Shown in pieces: positions 7,407 through 13,177 of a stretch of 17,614 bases of DNA. Source of the stretch: a bacterium (GTDB lineage: Bacteria > Vulcanimicrobiota > Vulcanimicrobiia > Vulcanimicrobiales > SCRA01); the NCBI GenBank assembly GCA_004298675.1, contig SCRI01000033.1, positions 1 to 17,614 on the forward strand, read 5' to 3'. Both the position numbers and the translations under genes were made by a program. The number at the start of each line of letters is the position of its first letter. Position 1 is the first letter of the stretch. The notes beneath the pieces were generated by a model. That model did no database searches and was not told the DNA's origin. It worked only from the letters and a program-made list of their open reading frames with translations.

Positions 7407-8653
7407 AAGGCAAGGATCTGCGTCGCCGAGGCTCCGCGCAGTGCCATGCCGCGCGCGCCCCACTGACAGAGCCCCACACCGTGCCCCCAGCCGGCGCCTT
7501 CGATCATCGCCAGCGGGCCGCCCTGCGGCGGCGGCGGTGGTGCGACGGGTGAGGGATCGTCGAAGGCGGGATCGGGCTGTAACTGCTCGGGCGAGTTGGC
7601 GATCTGCATGCGGTGCAGCAACGTCGAGCGCACGACGTTCGAGCCTAAACGCTCGCGAAAGGCCTTGGCTTCGATCTCGCGCCGGCCGTCCTGTCCTTGC
7701 ACGGCGACCTGGCGCGCACGCCCGGAGTTGTCGACATCCAGCGGCTCGAGCGCCGCAATCTCACCCAGCGCCGCCACCTCGGAGCTCAGCCGCGCGCGCA
7801 GCGTCTCCTCGCTGACGTAGGAGCGCCAGCGGTAGTGCGGCGAGCCGGCGCAGTACGGATCCGCCACGCCGCCCAGATAGGGGATGTCCCTCCCCCAGAG
7901 TGCGCCCGCGCTCTCCGTGTGACCGCCGCAGCACGACGAGAAGAATGCCGACGCCACGCCGCCCCCGTACCACAGCAGTTGGCCCCGCGTCTGATAGACG
8001 GCGTCATTGCCGGCGGCCGATTCGGCGGCGACGCCGCCGTAGACTTGGTCCGCAGTGGTGGCGGAGACGTCGAAGGCATGGGCCGCATCCTTGCGCCGTC
8101 CGAGCGCGTAACTGCGCGAGACGATCGCGTGCGCCTGCAAGACGGCGGCCGGCCACTTCGGGGACACCTCGCGCCCCAACACCCCCAAGACGTAGAGCTC
8201 GATCGGTAGTTGATTCACGGCCATCATGCCGCCGCCGTCGGGGAAGAGCAGCAGCCGGCCGCGGTAGGAACGGCCATCGAGCTGCAAGGGCGCGTCCCCC
8301 ACGGGTTCCACGACGGCGCCCCCGCTGCCATGCGCAAGTGCGGTTGCGTCGATGCTGCGGCTCTGACCGGGCTGCGCGCGCAGGATCGGATTCTCGCCGC
8401 CGCTCGGGCCGTCGAAGACGGCGAAGCCGCCCGCTGCCGTGATCCGCACCGCGGGTCGCCCACGCAGCAGCAGCACGCGGATGGTATCGCCGGGCAATGG
8501 GCGCGTCGTGACGGGGGGCGGCGTCGCGCCGAGCTGGGCGGCATCGGCGTCGCTCTCGATGATGCCGCCGGTGGCCCCCACGGCGCGCGGGAGCGCGAGG
8601 GCCGCCGCCACCCCGGCGGCAGCCTGCAGCAGCGTGCGCCGATCGAGTCTCAT
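7373..8653 (-). CDS. SpoIID/LytB-domain exported protein with Tat-like signal
   Basis: This 426-residue protein contains the SpoIID/LytB domain; characterised SpoIID is a lytic transglycosylase acting on denuded peptidoglycan glycans, but many non-sporulating phyla carry the domain with unknown role. From ATG 8653 the N-terminus is RLDRRTLLQAAAGVAAALAL, a twin-arginine-like signal ending near AVGA. Conserved blocks are ELYVLGVLGREVSPKWPAAV (catalytic-type Glu162), AIVSRSYAL, FFSSCCGGHTES at about 238-249, and the terminal GWGHGVGLCQWGARGMA. A Pro-rich insert (about 358-379) separates the last block from the rest. An upstream in-frame ATG exists but lies deep in the divergent promoter region with pirin. 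No strong Shine-Dalgarno is visible. Confidence 0.88.
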   Translation of the reverse strand: MRLDRRTLLQAAAGVAAALALPRAVGATGGIIESDADAAQLGATPPPVTTRPLPGDTIRVLLLRGRPAVRITAAGGFAVFDGPSGGENPILRAQPGQSRSIDATALAHGSGGAVVEPVGDAPLQLDGRSYRGRLLLFPDGGGMMAVNQLPIELYVLGVLGREVSPKWPAAVLQAHAIVSRSYALGRRKDAAHAFDVSATTADQVYGGVAAESAAGNDAVYQTRGQLLWYGGGVASAFFSSCCGGHTESAGALWGRDIPYLGGVADPYCAGSPHYRWRSYVSEETLRARLSSEVAALGEIAALEPLDVDNSGRARQVAVQGQDGRREIEAKAFRERLGSNVVRSTLLHRMQIANSPEQLQPDPAFDDPSPVAPPPPPQGGPLAMIEGAGWGHGVGLCQWGARGMALRGASATQILAFYFPGTAVVAR

Positions 8654-8715
8654 GCACAAGTGTTCGGCAGTTCCGCGGCTCGCCCTCGACAAGCGAGCGG
8701 CCCTACGGGGAACAT

Positions 8716-8739
8716 GGGTCGTGCAACCCAAGCCGGGTT
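8716..8739. promoter_or_regulatory. Overlapping inverted repeats in the spoIID-pirin divergent region
   Basis: In the 105-bp gap between two divergent genes, GGGT-N6-ACCC (8716-8729) overlaps a second inverted repeat, AACCC-N5-GGGTT (8725-8739). The shared ACCC arm can pair with either side. The position just upstream of the pirin Shine-Dalgarno fits an operator or leader structure, but no factor can be named. Confidence 0.3.
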
Positions 8740-8758
8740 CACACGTGTAGGAGGCAGC

Positions 8759-9646
8759 ATGCAGCAGCGATCGATTGAGGCCGTGGTACCGGCTCCGCAA
8801 TTCACCGAAGGTGGAGGATTCATCGTCCACCGTCCCTTTCCAACCGTCCGCCTGGATCAAGTCGATCCATTCCTGCTCTTAGACGAGATGGGACCGGTCG
8901 TGTACGGCAAGGGGGAGGCCATCGGCGCCCCCGATCACCCGCACCGCGGCTTCGAGACCGTCACCTACCTCTTGGAGGGTGGGATGCAGCACCGCGATTC
9001 GGCGGGGCATGCCGGCCAGTTGCGCCCCGGCGACGTGCAGTGGATGACCGCCGGTGCGGGCGTGGTGCACTCGGAGATGCCCTCCGACGCGATGCTGCGC
9101 GATGGCGGCGCGTCGCACGGCTTCCAGATCTGGGTGAACCTGCCGCGCGCCGACAAGATGACGCGGCCGCGCTACCAGGAGATTCCCGGCGAGCGCATTC
9201 CCGTGTGGAAGAGCGCCGACGGCCGCGTGACGGCGAAGGTGATCAGCGGCGAAGTCGAGTCGACCCACGCGCTGATCCAGACGCACACGCCGATCGTCTT
9301 CCTGCATCTCACGCTCGAGCCGGGCGCAAGCTTCACGCAGCCGATCGAGGCCGGCTTCAACGCCTTTGCCTTCGTTTTCGCCGGAGCGATGGAGGCACCG
9401 GGGGAGGCGCGCGCCGTGCGTCCGCATGCCGCGGTGGTCTACCGACACGACGGCGACAGCGTCGCGCTGCAAGCCGCGCCGGGCGCGGAGCAGCTGCAAG
9501 CGCTGCTGCTAGCCGGGCGCCCAATCGGCGAACCCGTCGCGCGTTACGGTCCCTTCGTGATGAACGCGCGCCACGAGTTGGAGCAGGCCTTCGAAGACTA
9601 TCAGGCCGGGCGCATGGGCCACATCCCGGCCGACGTCACGGGCTAG
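8759..9646 (+). CDS. Pirin family protein (cupin metalloprotein)
   Basis: This 295-residue bicupin belongs to the pirin family, iron-binding proteins of which some show quercetin 2,3-dioxygenase activity; the native substrate is usually unknown. The metal-binding set is complete: His60 and His62 in DHPHRGFETVTYLLEG and His104 with Glu106 in GAGVVHSEMP, matching His56, His58, His101 and Glu103 of human pirin. The C-terminal cupin half includes FNAFAFVFAG, and the tail RYGPFVMNARHELEQAFEDY is characteristic. ATG 8759 is supported by AGGAGG (8749-8754) at 4-5 nt spacing. A longer in-frame opening towards 8210 is antisense to the SpoIID-domain gene and was discarded. Confidence 0.95.
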   Translation: MQQRSIEAVVPAPQFTEGGGFIVHRPFPTVRLDQVDPFLLLDEMGPVVYGKGEAIGAPDHPHRGFETVTYLLEGGMQHRDSAGHAGQLRPGDVQWMTAGAGVVHSEMPSDAMLRDGGASHGFQIWVNLPRADKMTRPRYQEIPGERIPVWKSADGRVTAKVISGEVESTHALIQTHTPIVFLHLTLEPGASFTQPIEAGFNAFAFVFAGAMEAPGEARAVRPHAAVVYRHDGDSVALQAAPGAEQLQALLLAGRPIGEPVARYGPFVMNARHELEQAFEDYQAGRMGHIPADVTG

Positions 9647-9669
9647 GGGTTGCGCTAGTCGAGGGGGTT

Positions 9670-9688
9670 CGCGCGCTCGCATCGCGCG
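9670..9688. repeat. GC-rich hairpin downstream of pirin
   Basis: CGCGCG (9670-9675) and CGCGCG (9683-9688) can pair around a 7-nt loop shortly after the pirin stop codon. No T-tract follows, so it is at best a factor-assisted terminator. I see no gene in the rest of 9647-9935 on either strand; it becomes AT-richer from about 9830, where the promoter of the next small gene probably lies. Confidence 0.3.
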
Positions 9689-9865
9689 CCGGGGTGGGGC
9701 GCGATCGTGCGCCTACCTCGCGTTTGACGTTGGGCGTTGCCGAGGCGCTATCCATGTACACGTGGCGCGGCCCGAGGCAGTCGCGATTGGCGCGCGCTGC
9801 TATCACGGATTCGCTGCTAAGCGCCGGTCGTAAGAGGCCTTACATCCAAACGCGCATACGTGAGC

Positions 9866-9871
9866 TATACT
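9866..9871 (+). promoter_or_regulatory. Candidate -10 element for small exported protein gene
   Basis: TATACT sits in an AT-enriched stretch 64 nt upstream of ATG 9936. No good -35 is found at 17 bp; TTACAT lies at a 20-bp spacing. This would leave a leader of about 58 nt. Confidence 0.3.
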
Positions 9872-9935
9872 CGTAGCATTCCAAACGAGATCGCAAGATC
9901 GATAGGCGCAAATAGGAACACCTGGAGAACTTAGA

Positions 9936-10139
9936 ATGAACAAGAACATGCGAGCATTCGTCGCGGCGGCGCTCTTCGTCGGCCTCGCAATCCCTGCGGC
10001 TGCCTCAGCACAGCAGCTGCCTGCGCGACAATTGGCCGCGGCCAACTTCGGTACGCGGCCGAGTATCTGCGATAGCACAGCAGCTTCGCGACAGAGCGAC
10101 CAGGTGCCGGCGCGCTACATCTGGATGGCGGGGCCGTAA
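9936..10139 (+). CDS. Small exported hypothetical protein (67 aa)
   Basis: I do not recognise this family. The protein has a textbook Sec signal peptide: basic start MNKNMR, hydrophobic core FVAAALFVGLAIPAAA and an ASA cleavage motif followed by QQLP. The mature part would be about 42 residues, with one Cys, several Arg and Ala, and a final ARYIWMAGP. ATG 9936 is preceded by GGAGA (9924-9928) at good spacing, and a possible promoter element lies upstream, which supports real expression. It stands alone between pirin and a stretch of fragments, so context gives no role. The single Cys and small size exclude a disulfide-rich toxin by itself. Confidence 0.6.
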   Translation: MNKNMRAFVAAALFVGLAIPAAASAQQLPARQLAAANFGTRPSICDSTAASRQSDQVPARYIWMAGP

Positions 10140-10168
10140 ACCAGAGTATAGGCCACCTGTGACGATTT

Positions 10169-10221
10169 GGAGGCGAGAGGGAGGCATGCGGTTTGACGGC
10201 TCTCACGATCGCCTCCTCTCG
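10169..10221. repeat. Inverted repeats with alternative pairing after the small exported gene
   Basis: GGAGGCGA (10169-10176) is complementary to TCGCCTCC (10209-10216), and the overlapping CGAGAGG (10174-10180) is complementary to CCTCTCG (10215-10221). The two stems exclude each other. They begin 30 nt after the stop at 10139, with a loop of about 32 nt and no T-tract. This may be a weak terminator or simply debris in a region of poor coding signal. Confidence 0.3.
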
Positions 10222-10241
10222 ATATTCTCGTGATATGTTCG

Positions 10242-10406
10242 ATGCTTGTCATGGTCACACAACTTAGGCGCTCCCGAGCTGGGAACATCATTCTTTCGGT
10301 CATCTATGCTGTGGTCGGTCTTGCAATCGGAGCCACCGGAAGCGAGATCAACGTCATGGCGTCGGCGGTTTTCAGCACGTATCGGTGCTGCCAGCAAGCA
10401 CTATAA
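10242..10406 (+). CDS. Possible 54-residue small membrane protein
   Basis: A short open frame from ATG 10242 (or ATG 10251) ends at TAA 10404-10406. It encodes a basic N-terminus (QLRRSRAGN), a hydrophobic stretch IILSVIYAVVGLAIGA and a tail ending STYRCCQQAL with a vicinal Cys pair. No Shine-Dalgarno is evident. GC at third codon positions is about 60%, below the clear genes on the left. It could be a real single-helix peptide, a gene fragment or chance; I do not recognise a family. Confidence 0.25.
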   Translation: MLVMVTQLRRSRAGNIILSVIYAVVGLAIGATGSEINVMASAVFSTYRCCQQAL

Positions 10407-10411
10407 CGTAG

Positions 10412-10546
10412 CGTCGCGCCGCTGCAAAGCCGATGACGCATGGACTGCCTTGTATTTCTCCGCTCATCCCGGAGCACTGGACATGGGTGGGACTGCGGAG
10501 AATCCCATACCACGGCGGCGAGTTCTCGTATGCCGCCGTCCGCTAA
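10412..10546 (+). pseudogene. Possible C-terminal remnant of a glycoside hydrolase-like protein
   Basis: After a stop at 10409-10411 the frame reads through to TAA 10544-10546. It contains LPCISPLIPEHWTWVGLRRI followed by PYHGGEFSYAAVR. The pattern P-x-I/L-P-x-x-W-x-x-V-x-L-x-x-I-P-Y-x-G resembles the C-terminal strands of six-hairpin glycosidases and phosphorylases (GH15/63/65/94-like). The richness in Trp, Tyr and His is unlike random GC-rich frames. ATG 10433 would allow a 37-residue peptide, but a gene remnant is more likely. The match is from memory of motif shape only. Confidence 0.25.
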
Positions 10547-10557
10547 CGCGGCGGTAT
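10512..10557 (+). promoter_or_regulatory. Mutually exclusive hairpins upstream of a small gene
   Basis: Three arms lie in a row: ACGGCGGC (10512-10519), GCCGCCGT (10532-10539, within ATGCCGCCG from 10530) and CGGCGGTAT (10549-10557). The middle arm can pair perfectly with the first (8 bp) or with the third (9 bp, one G-T wobble). The last arm ends 16 nt before ATG 10574. The layout resembles an attenuator-like switch, but simple repeated GC triplets could also produce it. Confidence 0.3.
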
Positions 10558-10573
10558 CCATATCTACTCGACT

Positions 10574-10846
10574 ATGCCCGTACAAAGCGAGTCGGACGTT
10601 CACGTGCTCGAAGAAGACGTGTCGGACCAGGTCGCTATCTTCGCCGAGGCCGGGGTAGCAGTGGCGCTTCGTAGCAAGGAACAGGTCGTCGTCCTTCTCG
10701 GTAATGTTGGATTGACGACCGCGAATGTCGCGATGAATATGGCGCCACTCCTAGATTCTACGCCGCAAGGGCGCGAGTTGGCGGGGTTGGCATTTTCCGT
10801 AGAGATGCAAGGCTTCCGGCTCCTCGAGTTCACGCGTTCGATATAG
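10574..10846 (+). CDS. Hypothetical protein (90 aa)
   Basis: I do not recognise this protein. It opens with an acidic stretch (SESDVHVLEEDVSDQ), then an alternating hydrophobic pattern VAIFAEAGVAVALRSKEQVV, VLLGNVGLTTANVAMNMAPL, and ends GLAFSVEMQGFRLLEFTRSI. No membrane helix or metal motif is clear; it looks like a small alpha/beta domain. The balanced residue composition and normal codons argue for a real gene, but no Shine-Dalgarno precedes ATG 10574 and a hairpin region lies just upstream. The convergent CMD gene ends 20 bp after its stop. It may also be a fragment of a larger protein. Confidence 0.45.
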   Translation: MPVQSESDVHVLEEDVSDQVAIFAEAGVAVALRSKEQVVVLLGNVGLTTANVAMNMAPLLDSTPQGRELAGLAFSVEMQGFRLLEFTRSI

Positions 10847-10865
10847 AGGGCATCTTTTCGACGGG

Positions 10866-11456
10866 CTATCTATCTTGCACCGCTGCCGGCGCCCATTTGC
10901 GCGCCTTGAACGCGTCGTCCAACGGCGTCGCGAACAGATGGTTCGAGTAGTTGCTCAGTGTCTTGACCGCGATGGCGAGGATAACGTCGAGGACCTGCTT
11001 CTCGCTATACCCCGCTCGCAGGAACCCGTGCACATCGGACTCCGTCGGACGTCCACGCGTAAGGAGCATGGCGCGCGTGAACGCTGCGAGCGCCGCGAGC
11101 TTCGCGTCAGGGATGGGCGCGCCGTCGCGGATCGCTTCGGTCACCGGTTGCGGGACCTTCGACTTCGCTTCGGCGATCACGCTGTGAGCAGCCATGCAGT
11201 AATCACAACCGTTCTCGTAGCTGATGGTGAGGAAGACGACCTCCTGCTCCGCCGGCGTGAAACCGGAGAGCGAGCGGAACTTTTCATACCCGGAGAGGTA
11301 CGTCTCGAGGACCTCGGGGGCGTTGGCCATATACGCATACATATTCGGTATCATGCCGCTGCGCCGCCGCACTTCGGCCAGCACGGCTCGGACGCGCTCG
11401 TTCGAGGCGTTGGCGTCGTGCTTGGGTAGTTGAAGGCGGTAGGTTGCTTCGCTCAT
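10866..11456 (-). CDS. Carboxymuconolactone decarboxylase/AhpD-family protein
   Basis: This 196-residue protein is of the CMD/AhpD fold, all-helical with a redox-active CxxC. The core motif ENGCDYCMAAH gives Cys84, Cys87 and His91, the AhpD-type catalytic set that supports peroxidase or disulfide-reductase activity. The preceding GFTPAEQEVVFLTISYENGC and the later GYSEKQVLDVILAIAVKTLSNYSNH are typical of the peroxidase-related subgroup. ATG 11456 has AGAGGAC about 9 nt upstream. The gene lies 29 nt after a TetR-family gene on the same strand, so the pair probably forms an operon in which the regulator controls a redox-stress enzyme. Confidence 0.92.
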   Translation of the reverse strand: MSEATYRLQLPKHDANASNERVRAVLAEVRRRSGMIPNMYAYMANAPEVLETYLSGYEKFRSLSGFTPAEQEVVFLTISYENGCDYCMAAHSVIAEAKSKVPQPVTEAIRDGAPIPDAKLAALAAFTRAMLLTRGRPTESDVHGFLRAGYSEKQVLDVILAIAVKTLSNYSNHLFATPLDDAFKARKWAPAAVQDR

Positions 11457-11485
11457 CGGATGTCGTCCTCTCTCATGAATGTAGG

Positions 11486-12106
11486 TTAGCGTATGCTGGG
11501 ATCGCGCGCACCGGGTTGGCGCAGCTCGTCGATGAGGTGTAACGCGCCGCGCAACGAGTGTAGGACCAAATCGCGCGGCGCGGGGGAGCGCATCAGCGAC
11601 AGGAGGCCGATGAGCGCTCCCAGCAGCAGAGCGGCAGTCTGCTGCACGTCCAAGTTTGCGCGCAACTCGCCGAGCGCCGCGGCGCGGTCGAGCGCGGCGG
11701 CAAGCGCCGCCTGCAGCTGCTCGAAGTGCATGGAGATCCGTTTACGCGTCGCGGTCTCGAGCGGGGCCGTCTCCGCCGAGGTAACGACCATCAGGCAGCC
11801 AAGGCGGCCCTGCGGCCGGCCGATCTGTTCGCCGAACTGCTCGAAGAAGGCGCGGACCTGCTGCAGCGACGCGTGGGGGCGCCTCAGGGGTGTCATCCAG
11901 CGTCCGGCCACCTCGTCGCGGTAGAGGTCGAGCGAGCGCCTGAACAAGCCCTGTTTGCCGCCGAAGCTGCTATAGAGCCCATAGCGCTGCACGCCCGTGC
12001 TCCGCACTAGCTCGTCGATGGAAGTCTGGCCAAAGCCCCGTGCCCAGAACAGGTGCATGGCCGCGCGTAGAGTCTCTTGAGGTTCGAATGTCTTGCTTCT
12101 CGGCAT
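11486..12106 (-). CDS. TetR/AcrR-family transcriptional regulator
   Basis: This 206-residue protein has the TetR N-terminal helix-turn-helix at about 10-56: ETLRAAMHLFWARGFGQTSI, DELVRSTGVQRYGLYSSFGG and KQGLFRRSLDLY. The rest is a helical ligand-binding domain, with GCLMVVTSAE as in the subgroup that regulates oxidoreductase genes. It is followed closely by the CMD/AhpD-like gene. A promoter-like pair with an inverted repeat filling the spacer lies right before the start codon, which suggests autoregulation. ATG 12106 is the only sensible start; the protein begins MPRSKTFEPQETL as in relatives. The inducer is unknown. Confidence 0.93.
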   Translation of the reverse strand: MPRSKTFEPQETLRAAMHLFWARGFGQTSIDELVRSTGVQRYGLYSSFGGKQGLFRRSLDLYRDEVAGRWMTPLRRPHASLQQVRAFFEQFGEQIGRPQGRLGCLMVVTSAETAPLETATRKRISMHFEQLQAALAAALDRAAALGELRANLDVQQTAALLLGALIGLLSLMRSPAPRDLVLHSLRGALHLIDELRQPGARDPSIR

Positions 12107-12111
12107 GGTGC

Positions 12112-12140
12112 TAAATACCAGAATAGGCGTTCTGCTTCAA
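12112..12140 (-). promoter_or_regulatory. TetR-gene promoter with inverted repeat in the spacer
   Basis: On the minus strand TTGAAG (12135-12140) and TATTTA (12112-12117) are 17 bp apart, a plausible -35/-10 pair upstream of ATG 12106. The spacer is filled by CAGAA-N6-TTCTG (12119-12134), a perfect 16-bp dyad. That is where a TetR-family dimer would block RNA polymerase. The -10 ends 5 bp before the ATG, so the message would be nearly leaderless. The -10 match is only moderate. Confidence 0.4.
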
Positions 12141-12307
12141 GAATTCAAGCCCCCGGGGCGGTACAGCGCCGGATCGCCGCGGAAGAGCACCGTAACCTTG
12201 CTGCCGCAGCGCGCGAACATCTGCGCGAACTCCATACCGATCGGCCCGGCACGAATCACCACGAGTTGGCGTGGCAGGCGTTGGAGCGCACTCCTGTGGT
12301 TGAGCAT
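12137..12307 (-). pseudogene. Remnant of mercuric-reductase-like gene, NAD-binding segment
   Basis: A 56-residue frame (ATG 12305-12307 to TGA 12137-12139) contains LPRQLVVIRAGPIGMEFAQM, then FARCGSKVTVLFRGD. This is the NAD-binding beta-alpha-beta unit of a class I pyridine nucleotide-disulfide oxidoreductase. The first Gly of the GxGxxG motif is replaced by Arg. The flavin domain, the redox Cys pair and everything after the motif are missing; the sequence departs from the family after FRGD. It is closely similar, without gaps, to 13996-14083 in the larger reductase pseudogene. It is a decayed fragment, probably not functional. Confidence 0.7.
12172..12259 (-). repeat. Dispersed repeat copy A (pairs with 13996-14083)
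   Basis: These 88 bp align without gaps to 13996-14083 at an offset of 1824 bp, including long identical runs. Both copies encode the NAD-binding motif of a reductase on the minus strand. They represent two homologous genes or a duplicated one, both now damaged. Confidence 0.75.
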
Positions 12308-12417
12308 AGGCGCACCCTATCAGTCAGCATTACGCAACGAGCGCGGTTTGTAAGCCCGACTACCGAAGAGTCAGGCGCGCTGCGCTACCCTGTTCGTACG
12401 AGGCATTAGGAGCGCAA

Positions 12418-13155
12418 TTGATTACTCGGGAGATCCGCTGGGTTGACACAGACCTGCCGGAGACGATCGATCGGCAGTGTCTCCTTCTAGCGCTCCTCTT
12501 GCTTCTTCCGCCGAGTGCCAGCGCGCTCGCGGCAAGTGTACCACAGACGGACGCGAGTCCAGGAGCGATGCCCACTACGGATGCTCGAGAGATCGTGCAG
12601 CGCCTCATCGAGCGCGAGCCCGACTTACAAACATATCGCGCACACGTTAACGTGAAGATCCGTATGAGGAGTTTTCCATTTCTTGCGCCGGCACTCCCGG
12701 GACAGGTGTACTTCAAGCGGCCGGGCAAGTACGAAGTGATCTTCGACCACGTACCGTTCTATGCCAAGGGCTTCGAGCGCGTATATGGGGACATTGGCGA
12801 CCCCTCGGATTGGTATCAGCGCTTCCACGTCTCATATTCCGGACAGGTCATCGTGAGCGGCCATCCTGACATTGTGCTGACGCTCGTTCAGCGCGTGCGC
12901 GGAATGATCGATCATGAGCGCGTCATGGTCGATCCAACGGTGTGGCACATCGACCAGATGGAGTGGCGTTACTACAGTGGCGGTGTTATCACGATGTCGC
13001 AGCAGTATTCCAATGAGGGCGGCTTCGACATGGTCGTTCGTCAATCGGCGGACATCCGGATACCACACTTCTCCGCCATCGGGAACGCCGACCTGAGCGA
13101 CTATCGGACGAACGTCGCAATCGATGATGCCACGTTTGCGGAGAACCATCGATAG
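12418..13155 (+). CDS. LolA-like exported protein
   Basis: This 245-residue protein appears exported: hydrophobic core CLLLALLLLLPPSASALA at about 21-38, then a likely cleavage near Ala38. The remainder resembles LolA-like outer-membrane lipoprotein-sorting folds: REIVQRLIEREPDLQTYRAH, beta-rich segments VNVKIRMRSFPFLAPALPGQ, VYFKRPGKYEVIFDHVP and later MEWRYYSGGVITMSQQYSNE. Such proteins bind lipids or lipoproteins in the periplasm, but the specific role is unknown. The start is TTG 12418, supported by AGGAG (12408-12412) 5 nt upstream; no ATG or GTG lies before the hydrophobic core. The N-region is unusually long and acidic for a signal peptide. It sits between two reductase remnants. Confidence 0.75.
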   Translation: MITREIRWVDTDLPETIDRQCLLLALLLLLPPSASALAASVPQTDASPGAMPTTDAREIVQRLIEREPDLQTYRAHVNVKIRMRSFPFLAPALPGQVYFKRPGKYEVIFDHVPFYAKGFERVYGDIGDPSDWYQRFHVSYSGQVIVSGHPDIVLTLVQRVRGMIDHERVMVDPTVWHIDQMEWRYYSGGVITMSQQYSNEGGFDMVVRQSADIRIPHFSAIGNADLSDYRTNVAIDDATFAENHR

Positions 13156-13177
13156 CGAGTCCTGAGCCGCCCGTCGA

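Noticed and set aside
8210-8758. In-frame upstream extension of the pirin gene
   Set aside because: It lies antisense to the SpoIID-domain gene, whereas AGGAGG sits right before ATG 8759 and the pirin family starts there.
9040-9876. 278-codon + frame overlapping pirin and the following gap
   Set aside because: Most of it is an alternative reading of the pirin gene and is very Arg-rich; the part beyond the pirin stop shows no motif.
9647-9935. Possible tRNA or structured RNA in the gap after pirin
   Set aside because: No cloverleaf, T-loop or known RNA motif could be found by eye; only one short GC hairpin.
12832-13149. Minus frame with normal-looking composition opposite the LolA-like gene
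   Set aside because: It is antisense to a gene with a strong Shine-Dalgarno, an export-type core and a fold-like pattern; no family features are visible.
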